DNA of 64,000 nt from JBBQZO01 sp038207625 (GTDB taxonomy: Bacteria; Pseudomonadota; Gammaproteobacteria; Burkholderiales; Burkholderiaceae_D). The translations under genes and the position numbers were made by a program. Numbering within the stretch: position 1 is the stretch's first letter; each line of letters starts with the position of its first letter. This document shows positions 17,674-24,630 of this stretch, in pieces. The stretch is from NCBI GenBank assembly GCA_038207625.1, contig JBBQZO010000007.1, positions 135,534 through 199,533 of the forward strand. Direction: 5' to 3'. A model generated the notes under the pieces. It saw only the letters and a list, made by a program, of their open reading frames with translations, did no database searches and was not told the origin of the DNA.

Positions 17674-17702
17674 ATTCTAGAATGACATCGTATTGACGTC
17701 AA
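17674..17702 (-). promoter_or_regulatory. Sigma-70 promoter for the S33 peptidase gene
   Basis: On the minus strand TTGACG (17702-17697) and TAGAAT (17679-17674) are separated by exactly 17 bases. The predicted start of transcription is about 20 bases before GTG 17645, leaving room for the AGGAG ribosome site. The -35 hexamer lies within the left arm of an inverted repeat. The rest of this 324-bp divergent region (to 17969) shows only a lone TACAAT at 17775-17780 that might serve the plus-strand gene. Confidence 0.65.
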
Positions 17703-17715
17703 GAAAAACTTGACG
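17697..17715. repeat. Inverted repeat overlapping divergent -35 hexamers (candidate operator)
   Basis: CGTCAAG (17697-17703), five A bases, then CTTGACG (17709-17715): perfect 7-bp arms. The left arm contains the -35 of the minus-strand peptidase promoter, and the right arm reads TTGACG on the plus strand. A bound protein would cover the -35 site, so this is a plausible operator; equally the symmetry could simply reflect two -35 hexamers back to back. Confidence 0.5.
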
Positions 17716-17969
17716 AAATGCCGCGCCGGCCCGCTCGCAGAATGCGGCGCCACGCAAGGTAGCCATTTACACCATACAATTCCCCTGAAAACAACAGCGC
17801 GCAGCGCTGCGATGGACAAGCGACGGAGGGCGGCGTAGCATGTTGGATCGTTGCCGTGCGGCATTGTTATGCATTGGCGTCGATCATTTTCTTGTGTCGG
17901 CGCGCCAGCGCAAACTGGTCCGCCCTAGCGCAGTCCCGCTCGGCCCCCTCACATTTCAAAGGAGTTTCC

Positions 17970-18290
17970 ATGAAACACGTCGCTATTGCCATGCTCAGTC
18001 TGTTGTCCGTTTCCGCCTTCGCCGCTGACAAGCAAGCCACGCTCGACCCGAAAGTGCCGTGCGCGATCGAGTACCCGAAAGCGTCGCTGATGAATGAGGA
18101 AAAAGGTACTGTCGTGATGAGCCTGCTGATCGCCGCCGACGGCAAGGTGCTGGAATCGAAAATGACCAAGTCGAGCGGCTTCAAGAACCTCGACAAGGCG
18201 GCCACCTCCAGTATCCTGAAGTGCAAATTCCAGCCATCGGCCAACGGTCAGCAATGGCAAGCGATGGAATACGTCTGGAAGCTCGACTAA
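17970..18290 (+). CDS. Secreted TonB C-terminal domain protein
   Basis: 106 residues from ATG 17970, with AAGGAG 6 bases upstream. A signal peptide (MKHVAIAMLSLLSVSAFA) is followed by a domain like the TonB C-terminus: CAIEYPKASLMNEEKGTVVMSLLIAADGKV, the YP..a...eGtv.v.f.i..dG.v pattern. The usual N-terminal membrane anchor and proline-rich spacer are absent, so this is a free periplasmic domain and cannot itself be a classical energy transducer. Two cysteines (in VPCAIEYP and ILKCKFQP) could form a disulphide. Confidence 0.8.
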   Translation: MKHVAIAMLSLLSVSAFAADKQATLDPKVPCAIEYPKASLMNEEKGTVVMSLLIAADGKVLESKMTKSSGFKNLDKAATSSILKCKFQPSANGQQWQAMEYVWKLD

Positions 18291-18310
18291 TTAGCCAGGC
18301 GGCAAACAGC

Positions 18311-18338
18311 GGCGCCGGCGCACGATAGCGCCGGCGCC
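18311..18338 (+). terminator. Perfect GC hairpin after the TonB-C gene
   Basis: GGCGCCGGCGC (18311-18321), loop ACGATA, GCGCCGGCGCC (18328-18338): an 11-bp perfect stem 20 bases after the stop. No T-run follows, so it may be a Rho-assisted or mRNA-end-protecting hairpin rather than a classical terminator. The rest of 18339-18498 shows nothing else. Confidence 0.5.
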
Positions 18339-18498
18339 ACTGTGCGCCGCCGCGCGCACGCATGGCGACAAGCCGGGGATCGTCCCGTGTGATCAGGCAG
18401 TCAATGGCCTGGGAGCGCGGGCCGGTCCCCGGTTGGCATTACGGCTGCGCTGCGCGCCCCGCCGCCTTGCACAGTCAGGCAACAAACCTGACATTGGC

Positions 18499-18528
18499 TT
18501 GACGGCGCCATCGGAAACGGTGTACACT
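18499..18528 (+). promoter_or_regulatory. rplM: Sigma-70 promoter for rplM-rpsI
   Basis: TTGACG (18499-18504) and TACACT (18523-18528) are separated by 18 bases. This predicts a leader of about 130 bases before rplM, which is the usual length for ribosomal protein leaders. I could not identify a protein-binding structure in the leader. Confidence 0.7.
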
Positions 18529-18664
18529 TGCCGGCTTTCCATTCGCTCAGGAAATGTAGATAAGGCAGAGTCCGCGCCGTAGCGAACCCGGTTCAAGGCA
18601 TCGAATCTGGCTGGCAACACCAGCGGAACCACCCATTGAGCGTTTAAACTTTTAGGAAGTCAAC

Positions 18665-19093
18665 ATGAAAACATTTTCCGCTAAAGGGCATGAAGTCCAG
18701 CGCGATTGGTTCGTGATTGACGCGACGGATAAAATCCTCGGACGTGTTGCCAGCGAAGTGGCACTCCGACTGCGCGGCAAACACAAACCAGAATTTACCC
18801 CTCACGTCGATACGGGCGATTTCATCGTCGTCATCAATGCAGGCAAACTGCGCGTGACCGGTACCAAAGCCACTGAGAAGACGTATTACCGTCACTCCGG
18901 CTACCCAGGTGGTATCTACGAAACCAATTTCCAGAAAATGCAACAGCGTTTTCCGGGTCGCGCGCTGGAAAAAGCGGTCAAGGGCATGCTGCCTAAGGGC
19001 CCGCTTGGCTACGCGATGATCAAGAAGCTGAAAGTGTACGCGGAAGCGACTCACCCGCACGCGGCCCAGCAACCTAAAGCACTTGTTCTCTAA
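18665..19093 (+). CDS. rplM: 50S ribosomal protein L13
   Basis: 142 residues, the standard bacterial length. L13 sequence is unmistakable: MKTFSAKGHEVQRDWFVIDA, then DKILGRVASEVALRLRGKHK and the late KGPLGYAMIKKLKVY. It is an early-assembling 23S-binding protein of the large subunit. AGGAAG lies before the ATG. Codon choice is noticeably less GC-biased than in neighbours (many A/T-ending codons), as expected for highly expressed ribosomal genes. rpsI follows after 9 bp in the universal L13-S9 operon. Confidence 0.98.
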   Translation: MKTFSAKGHEVQRDWFVIDATDKILGRVASEVALRLRGKHKPEFTPHVDTGDFIVVINAGKLRVTGTKATEKTYYRHSGYPGGIYETNFQKMQQRFPGRALEKAVKGMLPKGPLGYAMIKKLKVYAEATHPHAAQQPKALVL

Positions 19094-19102
19094 GGAACTG
19101 AC

Positions 19103-19495
19103 ATGATCGGTAACTACAATTACGGCACCGGCCGTCGCAAGAGTGCAGTCGCTCGCGTGTTCATCAAAGTCGGCACTGGCCTCATCATTGTCAACGGCAA
19201 GCCAGCGCAAGATTACTTCTCGCGCGAAACAGGTCTGATGGTCATTCGTCAACCACTGGAACTGACCGGCAATGTCGAGCGTTTCGACATCAAGGTCAAC
19301 GTTCACGGCGGCGGCGAGTCCGGCCAAGCTGGTGCAGTGCGTCACGGTATCACCCGCGCCCTGATCGACTACGATGCAGCGCTGAAACCAGAACTGGCCA
19401 AGGCCGGTTTTGTTACCCGCGATGCACGTGAAGTCGAGCGTAAAAAAGTTGGTCTGCGCAAAGCACGTCGCGCAAAGCAATTCTCGAAGCGTTAA
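19103..19495 (+). CDS. rpsI: 30S ribosomal protein S9
   Basis: 130 residues. The S9 signature is clear: NYGTGRRKSAVARVF near the start, GGGESGQAGAVRHGITRAL in the middle, and the conserved tail ending QFSKR, whose last residues reach the P-site tRNA in the ribosome. Second gene of the rplM operon, with AAGGAACTGAC before the ATG. A strong terminator follows 38 bp after the stop. Confidence 0.98.
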   Translation: MIGNYNYGTGRRKSAVARVFIKVGTGLIIVNGKPAQDYFSRETGLMVIRQPLELTGNVERFDIKVNVHGGGESGQAGAVRHGITRALIDYDAALKPELAKAGFVTRDAREVERKKVGLRKARRAKQFSKR

Positions 19496-19533
19496 TCGTT
19501 TCGATTGCAGCGCGCTTCACCGCGCGCTGCCAC

Positions 19534-19569
19534 AAAAAGCCGCCGACGTCACAGTCTGGCGGCTTTTTT
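19534..19569 (+). terminator. Rho-independent terminator of the rplM-rpsI operon
   Basis: AAAAAGCCGCC (19534-19544), a 13-base loop, GGCGGCTTTTTT (19558-19569), then more T-rich sequence (GCTTTTTTGCTTTT). The A-tract on the left arm makes it usable in both directions, so it may also end transcription from the minus-strand gene at 19625. Confidence 0.92.
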
Positions 19570-19624
19570 GCTTTTTTGCTTTTGGCGCCGGCGCTGGCCC
19601 GCCGCGCCATGCACGTGGGGCGCT

Positions 19625-20167
19625 TCAGCGCGCCAGGTATGGCGTGAGCGCCGCGCGTAGTTCCGGAGAAAGGTGCTGCGGGTCCACGTGCTGCTTTTTC
19701 AATGCCAGGTGCATGGGGTCGGCGCCGCCAAGCGCGCGCACGAGCCTGCTCGCCAGGTCGGCGGCAAGTTGGCGCAGGATCGCCGCTGGCATGTCCGTGC
19801 CAAATGCCCCGGCGTCGAATACGTCGCGCGCCGAACCCAGGTCCGCACAGTGGTTGTCCTCGACGACAATCACCGCCCCATCGTCATATGGCACATAACG
19901 GGGGAAATCGGGTGGCTCGGGATGGCTGCGTACCCCGTAGCCGCCAATCACATAGTAGGCGCGCGTCGGATTGCGGGTGGACGCACAAACCCAGTAGTGG
20001 CCACGTATGTTTTCATTGTCCATGGTTGAATAGTGTGCGAGTACCTCGGCTGGCAGCGCTTCAAATTGCGCCTTGGCGATATCGAATCGCAGGCCGAACA
20101 CCGGTTCGCGCACAACGCTCGGTGGCGCGTCCTCAGCCATCGCGGCGCAACAGGTCAATGCAAGCAA
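19625..20167 (-). CDS. Secreted protein beside the cell-wall hydrolase, candidate periplasmic immunity protein (start uncertain)
   Basis: About 180 residues. The sequence RCRFAFALLALTCCAAMAED is an evident signal peptide, followed by FGLRFDIAKAQFEALPAEVL and a soluble domain (HYWVCASTRNPTRAYYVIGG). I recognise no family. No ATG or GTG in this frame sits at the head of the signal peptide. TTG 20167 is given as a placeholder. In-frame ATGs at 20305 (inside the upstream gene) and 20140 (after the signal) are both poor. A GTG at 20186 touches the upstream stop but is in a different frame. Position right after a peptidoglycan hydrolase gene and export to the periplasm suggest an immunity role. Confidence 0.55.
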   Translation of the reverse strand: MLALTCCAAMAEDAPPSVVREPVFGLRFDIAKAQFEALPAEVLAHYSTMDNENIRGHYWVCASTRNPTRAYYVIGGYGVRSHPEPPDFPRYVPYDDGAVIVVEDNHCADLGSARDVFDAGAFGTDMPAAILRQLAADLASRLVRALGGADPMHLALKKQHVDPQHLSPELRAALTPYLAR

Positions 20168-20186
20168 TGCGAAGGCGAATCTGCAC

Positions 20187-20567
20187 CTAGGGACGATAGA
20201 CCGCGAAGCTCGGCCTCGCTTTGGCGTAGCCGATTCCTGACCAGAACTGATGTTGGATAAAATCGGAAATCCAGTTGCTCCCGTCGTAGCCGGCGATGTG
20301 ACCATGCTGATTTCCTGCGCGATAATTCTGAAAGACGACGACGTCGCCCTTGATGAATAGGTACGTTTCAGGCATGTCGACAGGGAGTTCGTAAAATGCG
20401 TTCTGTCGCATGATGCGGCCATACGCCTTCGCAGACACAGGGTGGCCCGTGGTGTTTGCGCCACCCGCTTCCAGCGCTTTGCGCACGTATTTTGCACAGC
20501 AGTGCAGGCTGTGCCCCGTTGCGTGTAAGCGCAGATATTCCGCGAATCTGTTCACGTCGAATGGCAT
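20187..20567 (-). CDS. Small NlpC/P60-CHAP-like cysteine peptidase or amidase, candidate antibacterial effector
   Basis: 126 residues from ATG 20567, with GGGAGG 7 bases upstream. The layout matches papain-like cell-wall hydrolases: the catalytic Cys probably at 24 in HSLHCCAKYVRKALEAGG, the His at 90 in NQHGHIAGYDG, then SNWISDFIQ and a terminal YRP. There is no signal peptide, so it is either cytoplasmic or exported by a dedicated route, which is typical of type VI secretion amidase effectors. The gene immediately downstream makes a secreted protein. No secretion genes are in the window. Family assignment is by motif only. Confidence 0.7.
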   Translation of the reverse strand: MPFDVNRFAEYLRLHATGHSLHCCAKYVRKALEAGGANTTGHPVSAKAYGRIMRQNAFYELPVDMPETYLFIKGDVVVFQNYRAGNQHGHIAGYDGSNWISDFIQHQFWSGIGYAKARPSFAVYRP

Positions 20568-20905
20568 GATGGAGCCTCCCAATGGTGTTCCAGCGCTTAT
20601 GGCGTGGCGCTCCGTGCTCTTCATCGACGTTGGTATCATCAGTCGGTCGCCATGTCGTGTGCGCGTTGTCTTGCTTCGCACGTCATTGTCGCGCCATCGC
20701 GTCCGGGCCAATTGTCATTGCGCAAGATAGAAATTGCGCTGGCCTGCCAGTGGCGGCACCGTTTGCTTGGTGCGCGAAATGAGGCGTTGTCCGGCGCCGG
20801 CGCGCTTGGCATGGCGCTCCCCGCGCAAGCGCGCGGCGCGTGCTGTAAAATTGTGGTCCCATCGGGCAAAAGCCCTGCAATCTCCCTATTACCCAAGGAA
20901 AGAAC
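20568..20905 (+). other. Intergenic region between divergent hydrolase and argC (338 bp)
   Basis: No supported gene. A TAAAAT at 20846-20851, 60 bases before argC, is the best -10 candidate on the plus strand but lacks a clear -35. The part nearest the hydrolase (about 20600-20720) is visibly lower in GC than the flanking housekeeping genes, in line with an inserted segment. Confidence 0.4.
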
Positions 20906-21955
20906 ATGATCAAAGTTGGCATCGTCGGCGGCACCGGATACACCGGCGTGGAATTGCTGCGCCTGTTGGCCGCCCACCCCGACGTGCAGCTGACGGCGAT
21001 TACCTCGCGCAAGGAAGACGGCTTGCCCGTGGCCGACATGTTTCCGTCGCTGCGCGGACGCGTGTCGCTGGCCTTTTCCAGTCCCGACAAGGCCGATCTG
21101 GCCCAGTGCGACGTGGTGTTTTTCGCCACCCCGCACGGCGTCGCGATGGCGCAGGCGCCCGCGCTGCTGGCGGCCGGCGTGAAGGTGATCGACCTGGCGG
21201 CCGACTTCCGCCTGAAGGACGCGGCCGTGTTCGAGCAATGGTACAAGGTGCCGCACACTAGCCCGCAATTGCTCGAATTTGCCGTGTACGGCTTGCCGGA
21301 ACTGAACGGCGACGCCGTCAAGAACGCGACCCTGATCGCCAATCCCGGTTGCTATCCGACCACGATGCAGCTGGGCTTTTATCCGCTGCTCAAGGCCGGC
21401 GTGATCGATGCCGGCAACCTGATCGCCGACTGCAAGTCCGGTGTGTCGGGCGCCGGGCGCAAGGCCGAAATCGGCTCGCTGTTCTCCGAGGCGAGCGACA
21501 GCTTCAAGGCCTACGCCGTGTCCGGCCATCGCCACACGCCCGAAACCGTGGCCCAGTTGCAGCGCTTCACCAGCGACAAAGTCGGCCTGACCTTCACGCC
21601 GCATCTGGTGCCGATGATACGCGGCATGCATTCGACGCTGTACGCGCGCCTGAACTGCGAAATCGACAACGCGGCGCTGCAGGCGCTGTTTGAAGATCAA
21701 TACAAGGACGCACCGTTCGTCGACGTGATGCCGTTCGGCTCGCATCCCGAGACGCGCTCGACGCGCGGCTCGAACATGCTGCGCCTGGCGCTGCATCGGC
21801 CGGAAGTGGACGGCGTGCCCGGCGCGATGCTGATCGTGCTGGTGGTGCAGGATAATCTGGTCAAGGGCGCCTCCGGTCAGGCGGTCCAGTGCATGAACCT
21901 GATGTTCGGCCTGGCCGAAACCACCGGTTTGCAACACATCGCGCTGTTGCCGTAA
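20906..21955 (+). CDS. argC: N-acetyl-gamma-glutamyl-phosphate reductase
   Basis: 349 residues. Third step of arginine synthesis: NADPH reduction of N-acetylglutamyl phosphate to the semialdehyde. The N-terminal Rossmann motif GIVGGTGYTGVELLRLL and the catalytic Cys149 in IANPGCYPTTMQL are present, as is HRHTPE further on. AAGGAAAG precedes the ATG. The TAA stop overlaps the next start (TAATG), so the coiled-coil membrane protein is coupled to it. Confidence 0.97.
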   Translation: MIKVGIVGGTGYTGVELLRLLAAHPDVQLTAITSRKEDGLPVADMFPSLRGRVSLAFSSPDKADLAQCDVVFFATPHGVAMAQAPALLAAGVKVIDLAADFRLKDAAVFEQWYKVPHTSPQLLEFAVYGLPELNGDAVKNATLIANPGCYPTTMQLGFYPLLKAGVIDAGNLIADCKSGVSGAGRKAEIGSLFSEASDSFKAYAVSGHRHTPETVAQLQRFTSDKVGLTFTPHLVPMIRGMHSTLYARLNCEIDNAALQALFEDQYKDAPFVDVMPFGSHPETRSTRGSNMLRLALHRPEVDGVPGAMLIVLVVQDNLVKGASGQAVQCMNLMFGLAETTGLQHIALLP

Positions 21956-22680
21956 TGCGCGTGCGCTGGAATGTGCGCGATCCGCTGCTGGCACGGGTGT
22001 TGCCGGGAGCGGTGCGCATGCTGGCCGCGATCGTCGCGCTGGCCTTGGCCGGCGGCCTGCTGTATTGGGGAGTCGATCTGGCGCGCCGCATCGGTGGCGC
22101 GCGCACGGCGCCGGTCGCGCCCGATGCGCAGCAACAATTATCGGCCTTGCAGGGCGAACTGACCCGGCTGGCGATGGAGCGCGACCAGTTGACCCTTGCG
22201 CTGGAAAAGGCCGCCACGACGGGCAAGGCGCAGGAACAACAGGCGAATCAAATCAAGGCACTCGAAGGCGAGAACAGTCGCTTGATCGACGACTTGTCCA
22301 GTTTCGGCGCGGCCTTGCCCAGCGTCACGGGCATCGAGATCCGGCGCGCGCAAGCCGAGCTGGTCGCGCCGACCCAGTTGCATTACCGATTGCTGGTGAC
22401 GGCCGGCGGCAAGAAGGCGCCGAGCCAGTTTGTCGGCCAGTTGCAGTTGCTGGTGACGGTGCTGGCGGGCGGCAAGCCAACGCTGCTGACGTTTCCCCAT
22501 GGCGAGGCCGACGCGGCCGGGTTTGCCATCAAGCTGGGGCAAATGCAGCGTCTCGAAGGCACCTTGTCCTTGCCGGCGGCAGTGACGATCCAGTCAATTG
22601 AGGCGCGCGTGCTCGAGCGGGGGCTGGTGCGCAGTGCGCACCCGGTTGCGCTGAAGGGTGACGCCCACGTCGTGGGGTAG
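21955..22680 (+). CDS. Single-pass membrane protein with coiled coil (DUF6776-like)
   Basis: 241 residues. One membrane helix near the N-terminus (MLAAIVALALAGGLLYWGVDL), then a coiled coil of about 60 residues (QQLSALQGELTRLAMERDQL and the following heptads), then a beta-rich domain (LHYRLLVTAGGKKAPSQFVG). This resembles the DUF6776 proteins found beside argC in Oxalobacteraceae; function unknown. Coupled to argC by a 1-base overlap. The topology suggests a periplasmic scaffold, and its usual neighbour, a bactofilin, is present only as a remnant. Confidence 0.7.
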   Translation: MRVRWNVRDPLLARVLPGAVRMLAAIVALALAGGLLYWGVDLARRIGGARTAPVAPDAQQQLSALQGELTRLAMERDQLTLALEKAATTGKAQEQQANQIKALEGENSRLIDDLSSFGAALPSVTGIEIRRAQAELVAPTQLHYRLLVTAGGKKAPSQFVGQLQLLVTVLAGGKPTLLTFPHGEADAAGFAIKLGQMQRLEGTLSLPAAVTIQSIEARVLERGLVRSAHPVALKGDAHVVG

Positions 22681-22684
22681 TGCA

Positions 22685-22966
22685 AGAAACGCGTTTCCTG
22701 TCTTGATCCGGCACGCCAGTCGCATCGATGGCAAGCGGCATCTCGGCGGCGAGCGGCGCTGGTGGCACGCTGCGCGGCAGCATCAGCAGCGACGACGGCT
22801 GGTCCAACGTGCCGCTGCGGCCCGAGCATGCTCCCGTTGACGGCGATGTGCGCTGCGCCAATCTGCATCTCAGCGGACAGATCGTCGATGCCGTGCACGC
22901 GTGCGTGCTGAGCATGCACGGCGGCGCGCCGGTAGCGTGCCAGTTGCGCCGCGCGGCCGCAGAGCC
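22685..22966 (+). pseudogene. Decayed bactofilin (polymer-forming cytoskeletal protein) remnant
   Basis: Two frames together resemble a bactofilin. Frame of 22694 reads FPVLIRHASRIDGKRHLGGE (compare the sLIgagtrIdGn...f.GglriDG start of bactofilins). Then the frame of 22728 reads GTLRGSISSDDGWSNVPLRP, HAPVDGDVRCANLHLSGQIV and VDAVHACVLSMHGGAPVACQL. The GDVR..., .v.G.i...vhA and HGGA blocks fit, but a frameshift near 22750 and an apparent loss of about 18 residues between VHA and MHGGA break the gene. No start codon or ribosome site remains at the expected place. The 369-bp gap holds no other gene. Confidence 0.55.
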
Positions 22967-23014
22967 AGGCTGCTTCATTTGGCCGCGACTAAAGCGTGAC
23001 TTGCCGCAACGGTC

Positions 23015-23020
23015 TATAAT
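23015..23020 (+). promoter_or_regulatory. erpA: Probable -10 element for erpA
   Basis: A perfect TATAAT lies 29 bases before the erpA ATG. No convincing -35 at 16-18 bases upstream. I saw no IscR-like site. Confidence 0.4.
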
Positions 23021-23049
23021 GAGCTAATTGTTCCCTGTAGGAGTCTGAA

Positions 23050-23412
23050 ATGAATGCTGTCGCCGAAATGCAAGACGTTATCCCGTCCCCCATCATCTTC
23101 ACCGACAGTGCCGCCCAAAAAGTGGCGCAGCTGATCGAAGAAGAAGGCAATCCGGATCTGAAGCTGCGCGTGTTCGTGCAGGGCGGTGGTTGTTCCGGCT
23201 TCCAATATGGCTTCACGTTTGACGAAATCGTCAACGAAGACGATACCACCATGGTCAAGAACGGCGTGCAGCTGTTGATCGATTCGATGAGCTACCAGTA
23301 CCTGGTGGGCGCCGAAATCGACTACAAGGATGACCTTGAAGGCGCCCAGTTCGTCATCAAGAATCCGACTGCCACCTCGACCTGCGGCTGCGGTTCCTCG
23401 TTCTCGGCCTAA
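23050..23412 (+). CDS. erpA: Iron-sulfur cluster insertion protein ErpA
   Basis: 120 residues, the usual length of A-type carriers. The three cluster-binding cysteines are at 48 (GGGCSGFQYGF) and at 112 and 114 (STCGCGSSFSA). ErpA passes [4Fe-4S] clusters to target enzymes such as IspG/IspH, and ThiC in this window needs such a cluster. TAGGAG precedes the ATG. Its start was chosen at the first ATG, where MNAVAEMQDV matches betaproteobacterial ErpA. Confidence 0.96.
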   Translation: MNAVAEMQDVIPSPIIFTDSAAQKVAQLIEEEGNPDLKLRVFVQGGGCSGFQYGFTFDEIVNEDDTTMVKNGVQLLIDSMSYQYLVGAEIDYKDDLEGAQFVIKNPTATSTCGCGSSFSA

Positions 23413-23454
23413 GCACTAGTCGGGCTGGGGCGCCTGTGCGCCGCCAGCCAGTTT

Positions 23455-24564
23455 TCACGCCGGATACAGCGCGCCCAGAATTCTTGGGCCGCGCGCACCG
23501 GTGACACTGGGCAGATTGCCCGCTTTGCGTTCGCTGAAGCGCTGTCCCAGCCAGGCAAATGCCAGCGCCTCGACATGGTCCGGCGCGATGCCCAGCGCTT
23601 GCGTCGATGCCACCTTCGTGTGACCACCCAGCGCTGTTCCCAGCGCGCGCATCAGCGCGCCGTTGTAGGCGCCGCCCCCGCACACATACACACAGTCGAC
23701 CTGCGGCGCACAGCTGCTGATCGCTTGCGCGATCGTGCATGCGGTCAGCATCGTCAGCGTCGCTTGCACGTCGACCGGCGCGAGCTGCGCGTAGCCGGCC
23801 AGCTGGGCGTCGAGCCAGTCGGGATGAAACAGGTCGCGCCCAGTGCTCTTGGGCGCGCTTTGCGCAAAATACGGTTCCTTGAGCAAGTGCGCCAGCAGGT
23901 TGGGCGCGACGCGACCGCCCGCTGCCCACGCGCCGTCGGCGTCGTAGTTGCAGGCCTGGTGACGGGCGATCCACGCATCCATCAACACATTGCCGGGGCC
24001 GGTGTCAAAACCGATCACCCGCCCGTCGCCATGCAGCACGCTGATGTTGGCGATGCCGCCGATGTTGACCAGCACCCGGGTGTGTCCCATCAGGGCAAAC
24101 TGAGCCTGGTGGAAGGCGGGCACCAGCGGCGCGCCATGCCCGCCGGCCGCCACGTCGCGGCTGCGAAAGTCGGCGATCACGTCGATGCCGCAGGTTTCGG
24201 CCAGCAGCGCGGCGTTGATGATCTGGCGCGTAAAGCCCAGTTCGGGGCGGTGCCGGATGGTTTGTCCGTGCGCGGCCACGGCGGCAATCGCCTGCGGCGC
24301 CAGGCCTGCATCGCGCAACAGCGTCGCGATGGTCGCCGCATAGCTGGCGGCGAGCTGGTTGGCGGCCAGCGCCTCGCGTTCGATTTCGTTGTGGCCGGGC
24401 GCTTGCAGGGCCATCAGGTCGGCGCGCAGCGCGGCCGGAAAGGCCGTGTGGGCTGCGCCCAGCGACACGATGGCGCCGTCGGCGAAGTCGGCCAGCACGC
24501 CATCGACACCGTCGAGGCTGGTGCCGGACATCAGACCAATATACAGGGAAGAGGTAGGGAGCAT
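23455..24564 (-). CDS. anmK: Anhydro-N-acetylmuramic acid kinase
   Basis: 369 residues from ATG 24564 (MLPTSSLYIGLMSGTSLDGVD). AnmK opens the anhydro ring and phosphorylates cell-wall-derived anhydroMurNAc to MurNAc-6-phosphate. The family marker GLMSGTSLDGVD, the NIGGIANISVL phosphate-binding block, GPGNVLMDAW and the VCGGGAYN motif are all present. It is followed on the same strand by no other gene within the unit, and preceded 66 bp upstream by an M23 peptidase gene, so two cell-wall recycling/remodelling genes stand together. It converges with erpA. Confidence 0.95.
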   Translation of the reverse strand: MLPTSSLYIGLMSGTSLDGVDGVLADFADGAIVSLGAAHTAFPAALRADLMALQAPGHNEIEREALAANQLAASYAATIATLLRDAGLAPQAIAAVAAHGQTIRHRPELGFTRQIINAALLAETCGIDVIADFRSRDVAAGGHGAPLVPAFHQAQFALMGHTRVLVNIGGIANISVLHGDGRVIGFDTGPGNVLMDAWIARHQACNYDADGAWAAGGRVAPNLLAHLLKEPYFAQSAPKSTGRDLFHPDWLDAQLAGYAQLAPVDVQATLTMLTACTIAQAISSCAPQVDCVYVCGGGAYNGALMRALGTALGGHTKVASTQALGIAPDHVEALAFAWLGQRFSERKAGNLPSVTGARGPRILGALYPA

Positions 24565-24630
24565 GGGCGGGTCAGGGCGCGCCCGAAGGCGCGCCTGCAC
24601 CGCAGGCCGCCAGGACGACGGCCGTGTGGG

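Noticed and set aside
19501..19530. GCGCGC repeats just after rpsI as the terminator
   Set aside because: The CGCGC...GCGCG stem lacks a T-run; the AAAAAGCCGCC/GGCGGCTTTTTT hairpin slightly downstream is far better.
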